A stretch of DNA of 64,000 nt from Oscillospiraceae bacterium (GTDB taxonomy: Bacteria > Bacillota > Clostridia > Oscillospirales > Acutalibacteraceae): the NCBI GenBank assembly GCA_003538135.1, contig DPOR01000006.1:1-64000 (forward strand), in the 5' to 3' direction. Under the pieces are notes generated by a model, which made no database searches, was not told the origin of the DNA, and saw only the letters and a program-made list of their open reading frames with translations. The first letter of the stretch is position 1. Every line of letters starts with the position of its first letter. Positions 53,685 through 62,564 of the stretch are shown one piece after another. The translations under genes were made by a program, and so were the position numbers.

Positions 53685-54887
53685 ATGAAAAAGCTGATTT
53701 CCGCAATGCTCTGCCTTGCCATACTCGTCGGAGTTTTGGCGTTCGCAGGCTGTAAGCAGAAGAACAATGACGAGACAACAGCCCCGCCGAATACCGATGC
53801 TGCAATCGACAATATAGTCGGTGACGACACCGAGCCCGCGCTCGAGGATACCACGCAGTCCGCGCAGCCCGGTCAGCCGGTACAGCCCGCAAAACCCGCG
53901 CAGCAGGTACAGCCCACAAAACCGGCAAGCAAAAAGCCCGTTGCAACAACCCAGAAACCCGAACAGGCCGTTAAGCCCACACCCTCAAAACCGACCATAC
54001 CTAAGCCCGATGTCAAAGAGGACAATTGGAAGCCGGCCGGCACATATCTCTGCAACAGAGACATTGCCGCCGATACATACTATATCCGTCCCAGCAAAAA
54101 AGATGTCAGCGGTACCGTCACCGTCACTGACGGCAAAAACACCACAAAGCTTTCCCTGTCCTACGGACTGTTTGTACAGGTCAAAAAGGGATACACTCTC
54201 ACAGTTACAAACGGCGAGTTCCTCTTAGCGGATGATGTCGGCAGCATGAAACCCTCGGACGGAGTATACGAAAGAGGCGTTTACAGAATCGGCAAAGATA
54301 TCGATGAGGGCGAATACATTATAGGTGAATTCGGAAACGCCGATTTCAGCGTTTTAAATTCCGTAGATTTCCTTCCCAGAAACAGCTATGCGGTTAATTA
54401 TGAGAATTATCGTTTTTATATCAGCCTGAAAAACGATCCTAACTCGCTCACGCCCTACTACATAGTTTTTAATCAAAAAACCAAAGTTATCAGCGCGAAA
54501 GATCGTACCGGCAGCCAAGATCAGGACGCAAAGAAATACGGAGAAGGAACATATTTAGTCGGTGACGGCAAAAACGGTGAAGAAATAAAGCCCGGTAAAT
54601 ATACGCTCAAACGTACAAAAGATAAAAACGGATATTCATACGGAACCGCTCATCTTACATTTGCCAAGCCCATAGGCGAGTTGAATGTCACAAGTGACAC
54701 AATAACTATCGACCTCAAAGACGGACAATATATCTCTTTCAAAGGCTTTGAGCTCGTAGAGTATGTCGAGCCAGCACCCGGCGGTGAAGGTACAGGCGGT
54801 GAAGGTACCGGCGGCGAAGGCGCAGGTAGCGAAGGCGCAGGTAGCGAAGGTACCGGCGGCGAAGGTTCCGGTAACGCAGATACTTAA
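53685..54887 (+). CDS. Lipoprotein with G-Y-x-x-G-x-D-I repeats, paralogue 2
   Basis: 400 residues. Signal peptide and lipobox LAFAGC (Cys near residue 23). Pro/Gln/Lys-rich linker to about residue 110, in place of the acidic linker of paralogue 1. The three modules are GTYLCNRDIAADTYYI, GVYRIGKDIDEGEYII and GTYLVGDGKNGEEIKPGKYTL (the last with an insertion). The tail is a string of GGEGTGGEG-type units, low-complexity and likely exposed. ATG 53685 with AAAGGA upstream. A TATAAT at 53633-53638 marks a possible promoter. Confidence 0.85.
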   Translation: MKKLISAMLCLAILVGVLAFAGCKQKNNDETTAPPNTDAAIDNIVGDDTEPALEDTTQSAQPGQPVQPAKPAQQVQPTKPASKKPVATTQKPEQAVKPTPSKPTIPKPDVKEDNWKPAGTYLCNRDIAADTYYIRPSKKDVSGTVTVTDGKNTTKLSLSYGLFVQVKKGYTLTVTNGEFLLADDVGSMKPSDGVYERGVYRIGKDIDEGEYIIGEFGNADFSVLNSVDFLPRNSYAVNYENYRFYISLKNDPNSLTPYYIVFNQKTKVISAKDRTGSQDQDAKKYGEGTYLVGDGKNGEEIKPGKYTLKRTKDKNGYSYGTAHLTFAKPIGELNVTSDTITIDLKDGQYISFKGFELVEYVEPAPGGEGTGGEGTGGEGAGSEGAGSEGTGGEGSGNADT

Positions 54888-54914
54888 GTAAAAAACTAAA
54901 CAACAGCGAAACCC

Positions 54915-54949
54915 GAGGAAGGGCCGCAAAACGCGGCTCTTCTTTTTTG
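54915..54949 (+). terminator. Terminator of lipoprotein gene 2
   Basis: Stem GAAGGGCCGC / GCGGCTCTTC with a short A-rich loop and TTTTTTGC. Confidence 0.75.
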
Positions 54950-54955
54950 CCCGTG

Positions 54956-54984
54956 TTGACTGAGAAGTTTAAGTTTGTTATAAT
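54956..54984 (+). promoter_or_regulatory. Sigma-A promoter of lipoprotein gene 3
   Basis: TTGACT (54956-54961), a 17-nt spacer and TATAAT (54979-54984). Confidence 0.8.
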
Positions 54985-55029
54985 AAACGCAGCGGAAAGC
55001 CCGCAATAAGTTCACGAAAGGGAAAAAAG

Positions 55030-56097
55030 ATGAAAAAGCTCATATCTGTAATACTGTGCTTCGCCGTGCTCGTCGGAGTTCTGGCATTCGCAGGCTGCAA
55101 GAAAAACAACGACGGTCAGGACACGACCGCAGACGGCTCAACAGCGGCTCCCGCAGTCAGCACCGAGCCCGAAACCTCTACGGCAGAATCAACAACAACG
55201 AAGCCCGCAGCCAAGCCGGCTCAGGCTCAGGTTTCTCCCGCGCCGACGACCGGGGCACATATAGTCACCCTCCCCGCCGCAAGTGCAACCGAGAAGCCCA
55301 ACGCCGCCAGCTCAACCGGCTGGAACGGCACCGGCACCTACAAAGTCGGCAGCGGCAGCGGTCAGCTCAGGCCCGGCGAGTACTATATCGTCAAGAACTC
55401 GTCAAAATCCTCTGTTTACGTTTGGAACGGCAAGATGAAAGACGACAGCGGTGAGCCCCTCGCCTGCGAGATAACCCTCGACGGCAAGACACACACGCTT
55501 GTTACGGTTGAGAGCGGCTATGTGCTCTATATCAGCGGCTGCAAATTCATCAGCGCATCCGTCGAACACCCCAAGGCAGTCAACGGCAAGTATGCCCCCG
55601 GAACCTACAAGATAGGCAGAGATATTCCGAAGGATGAATACATTGTCAAGAGAATCTCCGGTCTCTACTGCGGACTCGGCTTCAAAAAGAGTATCGACCC
55701 CTATGTGCAAAACGTCGCAAACGATTTTGAGATGTTTGATGTTTCTACCTACTACACCCTTTCAAAGGACGGATATGTCGAAATCACGGGCTGCGAGTTC
55801 TATGACGCCGACTCATGCAGCATGGCTTCCATCGGCTGCGACGGCACAACCCCCGCGATGTACAAGGTAGGCAAGGATATCAAGGCCGGCACATATACGA
55901 TAACCCCGGACGGCAGCGGCAAGAGTTACTACGCGGTCGCCTCAAGCCCGGAGGCCGTCGAGCCCGCGCAGCTTAAAAAAGCAACCAATGTTACAGTCTC
56001 CGACGGTGAATATGTCTATTTCTTCAGAGCCACGATGAAGTACTGCAAGAACCCGAACTCAGGGCTTGACCCCGACGCGACCCTGCCTCAGGAGTAA
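55030..56097 (+). CDS. Lipoprotein with G-Y-x-x-G-x-D-I repeats, paralogue 3
   Basis: 355 residues. The signal peptide and lipobox (VLVGVLAFAGC) are almost the same as in paralogue 2, so these two are the closest pair. Thr/Ala/Pro-rich linker to about residue 95, then modules GTYKVGSGSGQLRPGEYYI, GTYKIGRDIPKDEYIV and AMYKVGKDIKAGTYTI. No long low-complexity tail. Own promoter and terminator, like paralogue 1. Role unknown; anchored on the outer face of the membrane. Confidence 0.85.
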   Translation: MKKLISVILCFAVLVGVLAFAGCKKNNDGQDTTADGSTAAPAVSTEPETSTAESTTTKPAAKPAQAQVSPAPTTGAHIVTLPAASATEKPNAASSTGWNGTGTYKVGSGSGQLRPGEYYIVKNSSKSSVYVWNGKMKDDSGEPLACEITLDGKTHTLVTVESGYVLYISGCKFISASVEHPKAVNGKYAPGTYKIGRDIPKDEYIVKRISGLYCGLGFKKSIDPYVQNVANDFEMFDVSTYYTLSKDGYVEITGCEFYDADSCSMASIGCDGTTPAMYKVGKDIKAGTYTITPDGSGKSYYAVASSPEAVEPAQLKKATNVTVSDGEYVYFFRATMKYCKNPNSGLDPDATLPQE

Positions 56098-56118
56098 AAA
56101 TCCGTTTGACAAAACAGC

Positions 56119-56156
56119 AGAAGGACATCGGAATTAATTTCCGGTGTCCTTTTTGA
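56119..56156 (+). terminator. Terminator of lipoprotein gene 3
   Basis: Stem AGGACATCGG / CCGGTGTCCT (56122-56131 with 56141-56150) followed by TTTTGAGTTT. Confidence 0.8.
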
Positions 56157-56287
56157 GTTTGAGATTATGCCGATGCACCGTCGAACGCACGTCTGCGGAT
56201 ATTGGGAAAGATTGATAAATCGGGGGTTGTGGGGGTAAAAAACCGCCATCAGGCAAACAAATTTAATATTGCAAATTGACATAATCG

Positions 56288-56355
56288 TGCAGGGCGGATA
56301 TTATTCGCCCGCAGGTTTTGCAGTGATTTACGGCTTTCTTAAATTCGCAGAACAC
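56288..56355. repeat. Intergenic repeat fragments shared with the 10693-11254 region
   Basis: A palindrome GGGCGG-ATATTATT-CGCCCGC at 56292-56312 is related to the one at 11228-11254, and 56323-56355 matches 10693-10725 with 2 differences in 33. Confidence 0.6.
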
Positions 56356-56393
56356 AAAAATCCTGCCCTCGGGATTCCTTGGGCAGGATTTGC
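56356..56393 (-). terminator. Terminator of the M23 peptidase gene
   Basis: On the minus strand AATCCTGCCC and GGGCAGGATT pair (56390-56381 with 56368-56359), followed by TTTGTGTT. Confidence 0.75.
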
Positions 56394-56427
56394 TTTTATG
56401 GCTCCGTGCGCTTTGCGCAGGGATATT

Positions 56428-58509
56428 TTATCTGATATACGGAAGCGGGTTGACCGTGTTTCCGTTTATGATTATCTCGAAATGGAGATGCGGGCCGGTG
56501 ACGTTGCCGGTGCTGCCGACTCGCGCTATCGCCTGTCCCGCGCTGACACGCTGTCCGACGCTGACGGAGATAGAGCCTGCGAGGCAGTGGGCGTATCTTG
56601 TCTTGACTCCGCCGCCGTGGTTGATGACGATGCAGTGACCGTAGCCCGAATTGCTTCGGCGCACGCTCTCGACCGTTCCGTCGAGGGACGCGACTATTAC
56701 CGCTCCCGTCGAGCCGCCGCCGGGAAGAGTGAGATCAACGCCTGTGTGGAAGTCGCTGTAACCGCGCAGGGTTCTCCAGCCGTAAGGCGAGCTGACATAT
56801 GTGCACGCCGGTGCGGGCCACACAAATCCGCGCCCGGAAACCTGGATATTATAACCGCCGCTGACGCGCGTCGATCTCGTGCCTATGAGCTTTTTCTCGG
56901 TCACGGGCTCTCTCGTCCTGACGCGGGAAATCTCCTGCGACGATACACGCTGCCCGTCGATATATGTCACGAGCTCGGTCACGGTATCCTCGCCCTTTAC
57001 ACCCTTGCGGGTGACGCGGCTGGTGCCCTTGAACATCGAGGCGTCGTTGGTCTTTTCGACATCATAATCAACCTCGACTTTTCTTGTCTCGGTTTTCATG
57101 ACCTTGACGCGGACATAGTTGACCTCGTTCGCAACCGTCAGCACATCGCCGGTATGTATATATTCGCCTATGTCGGGGTTAAGCGCCATAAACTGCTTTT
57201 CCGTAAGGCCGTTTGCAACCGCTATACCGTATATGGTGTCTCCGTCCTTGACGGTGTATGTCTTTTTCGCCACCTTGGTCTGTTCAAGCTGCTTTTTGAG
57301 CTTTGACGCATCCCACATGGTTTTCGGGTCATCGGGGTAGAGGCCCTGAACATACTCGACCTTCTCTACGAAATCGACAAAGCTGTTGCTGTCCGTCACC
57401 TGATACCTGTCGAGAATCGCGTTGAACACGCTCGAAGCGTCCGTCTCGTTCTTGACCGAACAGATGAAATCATCGTCGATATAAATTCCGCAGGCGTTTG
57501 TAACATTGCTCTCGGAATTTTCGATTATTCTGTCGCAGAGTATCGAGGAATCGACAAGCTTGTTGAGGCTCACGAGCGAGAGCTCATAGCTCGGTTCCTC
57601 AAGCTCAACGGAGAAATCTGACTTTGTCGTGGTCATTCTCTCTTTCGCCGCGCTCTGCGCCTCGTTATAAACCGACTCGTCGGAGATATAGCCGAGCTCC
57701 TTGTTGTCATAGCTGACCTTGAGCGCAAACGTAACGCTGCTCCAGTAGTTGACGGTAATCACAAATGCGAGCACCGCAGCCACAGGCAGAACGACATTCG
57801 CTATGGTTCTAAACATCTGAGTATGGGTAGCGAAGGCTTTTTTCACATAGTGCCCGAGAATCGGAAACAGAGTTTTCGGGTTATGCCTGCTGCGCTTGAT
57901 ATAGTGCATGGCGGAGCGCACATCGCGTCGGAAGTCCTTGACCTGGTCTACGAACGTATGCGAAATAATATAGACGAACTTCTTGAAGCCGAGCCAAAGG
58001 AAACGGAAAATATACCCGAAAAATCCGACAATTGTTCTGCCGAGCTTCTTGGGTCCCGTGAGCAGCTTTTTAAAGGATGTTCCGACGGCAAGTCCGAGCG
58101 CCGTTATTGCGGCATACAGCGCTGCCGAGGCATCGCCCTTTTGAGCCTTCGCCTTTTTCTTCGACGGCTTGCCCTCTTCGCTCTGCTGCGCCTCGGGCTC
58201 TTCGGCGGAGTCTGTTTCTGTTTCGATTTCGTCCGCCTCAATCATGACATTTTCGTCCTCGGCAGAGTCCGAGTCATCCTCTTCAACCTGACCTCCCGCC
58301 TTCTTCATGGCCGCTCTTGTGCGCCTGTCGAGAGTCTTTTCGTATGTGGCAAGGATATCGTCATAGTCGCTGTCAACGTCTATCTTCTCAAAAAAATCGT
58401 ATTTCTCGATTTCACTTATTCTGTTTTCAGACTCGCTCCCGTCCTTTACGGGCGGCTTCGAGCTGTTCAAATCAGGATTGGCTGCACTGCCTTTTTTCTT
58501 CTTAGACAT
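56428..58509 (-). CDS. Membrane-anchored M23 metallopeptidase with LysM and G5 domains
   Basis: 693 residues. Long N-terminal part: charged, acidic region (about 1-130), a weakly hydrophobic segment near 130-200, then a clear membrane segment near 240-260 (ANVVLPVAAVLAFVITV). Outside come an unassigned region, one LysM (TYTVKDGDTIYGIAVANG), a G5-like domain (VKVMKTETRKVEVDYD) and the M23 domain with metal ligands His588 and Asp592 in HTGVD and His676 in HLHFE. Cleaves peptidoglycan cross-links in known relatives. Its ~240-residue cytosolic N-terminus is unusual. Single-gene unit; ATG 58509 with GGAGG upstream and promoter at 58550-58578. Confidence 0.92.
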   Translation of the reverse strand: MSKKKKGSAANPDLNSSKPPVKDGSESENRISEIEKYDFFEKIDVDSDYDDILATYEKTLDRRTRAAMKKAGGQVEEDDSDSAEDENVMIEADEIETETDSAEEPEAQQSEEGKPSKKKAKAQKGDASAALYAAITALGLAVGTSFKKLLTGPKKLGRTIVGFFGYIFRFLWLGFKKFVYIISHTFVDQVKDFRRDVRSAMHYIKRSRHNPKTLFPILGHYVKKAFATHTQMFRTIANVVLPVAAVLAFVITVNYWSSVTFALKVSYDNKELGYISDESVYNEAQSAAKERMTTTKSDFSVELEEPSYELSLVSLNKLVDSSILCDRIIENSESNVTNACGIYIDDDFICSVKNETDASSVFNAILDRYQVTDSNSFVDFVEKVEYVQGLYPDDPKTMWDASKLKKQLEQTKVAKKTYTVKDGDTIYGIAVANGLTEKQFMALNPDIGEYIHTGDVLTVANEVNYVRVKVMKTETRKVEVDYDVEKTNDASMFKGTSRVTRKGVKGEDTVTELVTYIDGQRVSSQEISRVRTREPVTEKKLIGTRSTRVSGGYNIQVSGRGFVWPAPACTYVSSPYGWRTLRGYSDFHTGVDLTLPGGGSTGAVIVASLDGTVESVRRSNSGYGHCIVINHGGGVKTRYAHCLAGSISVSVGQRVSAGQAIARVGSTGNVTGPHLHFEIIINGNTVNPLPYIR

Positions 58510-58549
58510 TGCTCCGCCTCCTTAAAAAGATTACAAAATAATTACAAAT

Positions 58550-58578
58550 ATTATAACGCCGCAGAGAGTATTTTACAA
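58550..58578 (-). promoter_or_regulatory. Sigma-A promoter of the M23 peptidase gene
   Basis: TTGTAA (58578-58573), a 17-nt spacer and TATAAT (58555-58550) on the minus strand. Confidence 0.55.
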
Positions 58579-58642
58579 GTCTTTTGAAGAAATATATTGT
58601 TAACAATGCTTGGATACCGCAACAGCCGTTGCATAAAAAGCA

Positions 58643-58672
58643 TAGAAAAATGAGCCGCCGTAAGGCAGCTCA
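58643..58672 (-). terminator. Terminator of rpmE
   Basis: On the minus strand TGAGCTGCC and GGCGGCTCA pair around a short loop and are followed by TTTTTCTATG. Confidence 0.75.
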
Positions 58673-58690
58673 TTATTTCACACGGGATAA

Positions 58691-58903
58691 TTATTTCTTG
58701 TCCTCGGTCATGTTGAAGCGCTTCTTGAAGCGGTCAACGCGTCCGCCGGTATCGACGAGCTTCTGCTTGCCGGTGAAGAACGGATGGCACTTCGAGCAAA
58801 TATCGACACGGAGATCTTTCTTTGTGGATGAGGTATGGATGACCTCGCCGCAAGCGCAACGGACCTCTGTGGGCTCGTACTTAGGATGGATTCCTTCCTT
58901 CAT
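58691..58903 (-). CDS. rpmE: 50S ribosomal protein L31, zinc-binding type
   Basis: 70 residues from ATG 58903 ([19 protein letters not shown]), with AGAGGTGA upstream. The Cys set CAC...CSKC (near residues 16-18 and 37-40) marks the zinc-containing C+ form, followed by HPFFTGKQK and a basic C-terminus. Promoter TTGCAT-N17-TAAAAT at 58963-58991. Single-gene unit. Confidence 0.96.
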   Translation of the reverse strand: MKEGIHPKYEPTEVRCACGEVIHTSSTKKDLRVDICSKCHPFFTGKQKLVDTGGRVDRFKKRFNMTEDKK

Positions 58904-58962
58904 TATTGTCACCTCTTTCGGATTATCTGCATATAACTTTATCTTTAAGCTTAGCAAACGAA

Positions 58963-58991
58963 ATTTTATCATACACGGGGCAAAAATGCAA
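58963..58991 (-). promoter_or_regulatory. Sigma-A promoter of rpmE
   Basis: TTGCAT (58991-58986), a 17-nt spacer and TAAAAT (58968-58963) on the minus strand, just after the addA stop codon. Confidence 0.5.
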
Positions 58992-59009
58992 GCCCTTTTT
59001 TCATATTTT

Positions 59010-62000
59010 TTAATCCGTTCCGACTTTAACCGCCGAATTCATATAAAAAGAGTACAGAAGCGTCTCCTTGACGGGCATTTCGAGCGCCTGTGAGAGCGCC
59101 TCGCGGTATATCTCAAGCTGAGCGGAATACCGTTCGAGCAGCTCCTCGGCGTTGACTCCCGTGTCGGTCTTGTAATCGACAATGACCAGCTTTCCGTCCT
59201 CGACAAAAACGCAGTCGGCGATGCCCTGGACGACAATTTTTTCCTCCGCCGCGCCGTCTTTGAGCTCGGGATAGAAGAAGTCCGCCGAAAACAGCGCCGC
59301 AAACTTTTTCTCGCGCATCACGCTGTCGGAGGCGAATATACGCCCCGCGAGCGGCGACGCAAAGAACCGCCTCACCGCGCCGACATTCACAGCCTTGCCC
59401 TCGTCCTTCGAGAGGAATCCGCTTTCAACGAGTCTGTCGAGCTCTGCGCTTATATTATCCCTCGCCGCAGTGTAGTTCGAAAACTGCATGAATTTATGCG
59501 TGGCTGTGCCGCGCTGAGCCGGAGTCAGTCCGCCCGCACTCATAAACGCGGGGCGCGACGAGGCGAAGTATTCGCGGTTTATGCCGCGCTCCGAGCCGTC
59601 CGATGCGGCGCGCTTCGCGGGCACGGACGAGAGCACCGAGCGCGGGTCGGAATAGTCGAGCCTGGCACGGACTTCTTCATAGAAAACAGGATCCGCGCGC
59701 AGCTCGCTCCTCTCCTCTTCCTTTTTTAAAACGGACTGCGAATCGCTCACCGCAACCTTTAGCTTAAACTTATCTTTATCGGAATTGAGCACGGGCACAT
59801 CTATGCCCGCGAGCTTTCTCAGCTCCTCCGCGGACGGGTGGCGCATTAGCGCCGTGAGCACCAGATCGGAGAAATTGTTCATTCTCAGCACCGCAAACGG
59901 GTTCGCCTTCTCCCCTATTCCGCACTCGACCGCAACCTTCGCAAAGCTCTTTTCCGGATTCGGAACCGAGGTTACCATAATAAGATTTTCCTTCGCTCTC
60001 GTCAGCGCAACATAGAGCACGCGCAGCTCCTCGCTGCGCCCCATGCGCTCCGACATGATGACCGCCGCACGGCGCGGGGCGGTGTCATAGACGCTTATGC
60101 CGTCCTCCGTGCGCCGCTTCATGCCGAGACCCGCATAGGAGTTTATGAGCACCGAATCGCTGTTGTCCCGCTCGTTGAATTTATGCTGCATATCGGCGAG
60201 AATGCATATGGGAAATTCGAGTCCCTTGCTCTGGTGAACGGTCATTATTCGCACTATATCCGCGTTTTCGGACGGGCGCGCCGCCGTAGCAAGGTCGCCG
60301 CTCGTGCGCGCAACCTTATCTATAAAACGTATAAAGCCGCTGAGTCCGAGATTTCCCGCCGCCTCGTATTTTTCGGCATAGTCGCAGAGAAGGCTCACGT
60401 TTAGCCTGCGGCGTTCGCCGTCCGGCATGGCGCTGACAACGGCGTCGAAGCCCGTCTCCTCGCACACTCTGCGGACAAGCTCTCCCGCGCTGAGCGTCAG
60501 CGACAGCCTGCGCAGGGAATCGATTTTTTTAAGAAATGCCGCAGCCCTTTCGCTGCCCTCGCCCGCCGCCGCTGCAACGCTGCGGTAGAGCGGTTCCGTC
60601 TCGCCCGCGCCGAGCCGCTCTTTCGCCGAGGCGCGGATATCCGCAAGCTCGCCCGCGCTGAAGCCGAACAGCGGAGAGAGCATGACAGCCGCGAGCGGTA
60701 TGTCCTGCACGGGATTGTCGAGCACACGCAGGAGAGAGAGTATAAAGCTTATCTCGGCGGCCTCGAAAAAGCCGCCCGTATCGGGAGAAAAGGCCGGTAT
60801 GCCGCGCTCGGCGAGCGCGTTGACATACGCCTGAGAAACATTCTTTGCCGTGCGCAGAAGAATGCAGAAATCGCCGTAGGTCGCGGGACGCAAGGCGCCG
60901 CTCTTTGTCAGAGTAATCGAGCCGCTTTGGACGGTTTTCCCGATATAGTCCGCGATATAATCCGCCTGCGCCTTTAGCGTATCGGCTCTGTTGCCCGAGT
61001 CCGTCACTATATGCAGCTCGCAGTCCGGGATATCGCGCTCGGGGTACTCCGCCGCGGCATTGAGAGCCTCGGAGTCGTCATATTCGAGCTCGCCCGCTCC
61101 TACGCTCATAAGCTGACGGAAGATATAATTGACGCAAGAGGTGACTCCCCTGCGGCTTCTGAAATTCGAGCCGAGGGTGATACCCATGGGATATTTCCCG
61201 CTCTCAAAGCTGTTGGTCAAGGCGCGGCGGCGCAGGAAAATCTCCGGCATCGCCTGGCGGAATCTGTATATGCTCTGCTTGACGTCGCCGACTGTGAAAA
61301 GGTTATTCTCATCGGCGGACAAGGCTCTGAATATCAAATCCTGCGCCTCGTTTATATCCTGATACTCGTCAACAAGTATTTCAACATAATGTTCGGAAAG
61401 CTCACGCGCAAGGTCGGTCTTTTTATAGCCGCCCCTGCCGTCGGAGACTGCGAGCAGATTGAGCGCCCGGTGCAGGATATCCGAGAAGTCCGCGCAGTTG
61501 AGCCTGTCCTTCTCCGCGGAATACTCCCTGCCGAACTGCTTGACGAGCCCTATGAGTTTCGTCACCGGGCCGCTCAGCAGCCGCACATCCTCGGCGTGCT
61601 CCGCCGACGAGACGCACATAATATCCGGAACTTTTTTGATAAGATCCTTGAGTTTTTTGCGCGCGGTCGTGACCGCATTTTTCGCCTCGCTGTCATAGCC
61701 CTTGGGCACACGGCCGAGGCTCATATATTTAACGCTTCCGAATGCCTCAAGCGTATCGTCCCAGTCGGTGTGAAGCCGTTCCAAAAGCTCCTTATACATA
61801 TTGATGTCGCTGCACACCGCCTCGCCGTATGCCGAGAGCACCGTCTCGTCGGAGGTCATGAGCTTCAGCATTTCCGAGCTTGAGGATATGCAGTAGTTGA
61901 GCATATCGGAGATATATTCCTTTATTATATCCCCCCAGCGGCTGCTGTCTATGTCACTGTCGGCATATTCCTCTATAAGCGAGTCGAGCCACAGCTCCGG

Positions 62001-62564
62001 GAACGGGTATGCGGTCGATATATCGTACATTCTTAATATCAGCTGCGCGAAGTCGTCGTCGCTGCTGCCGGTGGAAATCATATCGCTGAGCTGCAAAAAA
62101 CTGCCGTCGGTATCCTCCTCGTATGCCCGCTCGAGCATTGCCTCACAGACGTCGTTTTTCATTATGACCGCCGTCTCGTTATCGAGCACGGAGTAGTCCG
62201 GAGATATGCCGAGCGAGTGAAAATTTTCGCGCACAAGGTCGTTGCAGAAGCTGTCGATAGTGCATATCTTCGCAAAGGGCAGGAGCATATATTGGCGGCG
62301 CAGATGCTTGTCCGCCGGATTCTCCGAGAGGCGCTTGAGTATCGCCGTGCCTATCTTCTCGCGCATCTGCGCTGTGGCGGCGCGGGTGAAGGTGACTATC
62401 AGCAGATCCTCCGCCGAGCAGGGATTTTCTTTGTCCGTCAGGCGGCGGATAACGCGCTCGACGAGCACCGCAGTCTTGCCCGAACCGGCTGCCGCGCTGA
62501 CAAGCACAGAGCCTTTACGGCACTCTATCGCGTGTTTCTGGTCAGTCGTCCAGTTAATTCCCAT
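59010..62564 (-). CDS. addA: ATP-dependent helicase/nuclease subunit A (AddA)
   Basis: 1184 residues, normal for AddA. UvrD-type helicase: [18 protein letters not shown] with the Q-motif, Walker [13 protein letters not shown] near 23-34, [12 protein letters not shown] near 390, VTRAKENL-like [14 protein letters not shown] near 800. C-terminal RecB-type nuclease with IVDYKTDTG near 1130. With AddB it resects double-strand breaks for RecA. ATG 62564 with GGAGG upstream; the gene begins inside the end of addB (40-nt overlap), implying coupled translation. Confidence 0.97.
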   Translation of the reverse strand: MGINWTTDQKHAIECRKGSVLVSAAAGSGKTAVLVERVIRRLTDKENPCSAEDLLIVTFTRAATAQMREKIGTAILKRLSENPADKHLRRQYMLLPFAKICTIDSFCNDLVRENFHSLGISPDYSVLDNETAVIMKNDVCEAMLERAYEEDTDGSFLQLSDMISTGSSDDDFAQLILRMYDISTAYPFPELWLDSLIEEYADSDIDSSRWGDIIKEYISDMLNYCISSSSEMLKLMTSDETVLSAYGEAVCSDINMYKELLERLHTDWDDTLEAFGSVKYMSLGRVPKGYDSEAKNAVTTARKKLKDLIKKVPDIMCVSSAEHAEDVRLLSGPVTKLIGLVKQFGREYSAEKDRLNCADFSDILHRALNLLAVSDGRGGYKKTDLARELSEHYVEILVDEYQDINEAQDLIFRALSADENNLFTVGDVKQSIYRFRQAMPEIFLRRRALTNSFESGKYPMGITLGSNFRSRRGVTSCVNYIFRQLMSVGAGELEYDDSEALNAAAEYPERDIPDCELHIVTDSGNRADTLKAQADYIADYIGKTVQSGSITLTKSGALRPATYGDFCILLRTAKNVSQAYVNALAERGIPAFSPDTGGFFEAAEISFILSLLRVLDNPVQDIPLAAVMLSPLFGFSAGELADIRASAKERLGAGETEPLYRSVAAAAGEGSERAAAFLKKIDSLRRLSLTLSAGELVRRVCEETGFDAVVSAMPDGERRRLNVSLLCDYAEKYEAAGNLGLSGFIRFIDKVARTSGDLATAARPSENADIVRIMTVHQSKGLEFPICILADMQHKFNERDNSDSVLINSYAGLGMKRRTEDGISVYDTAPRRAAVIMSERMGRSEELRVLYVALTRAKENLIMVTSVPNPEKSFAKVAVECGIGEKANPFAVLRMNNFSDLVLTALMRHPSAEELRKLAGIDVPVLNSDKDKFKLKVAVSDSQSVLKKEEERSELRADPVFYEEVRARLDYSDPRSVLSSVPAKRAASDGSERGINREYFASSRPAFMSAGGLTPAQRGTATHKFMQFSNYTAARDNISAELDRLVESGFLSKDEGKAVNVGAVRRFFASPLAGRIFASDSVMREKKFAALFSADFFYPELKDGAAEEKIVVQGIADCVFVEDGKLVIVDYKTDTGVNAEELLERYSAQLEIYREALSQALEMPVKETLLYSFYMNSAVKVGTD

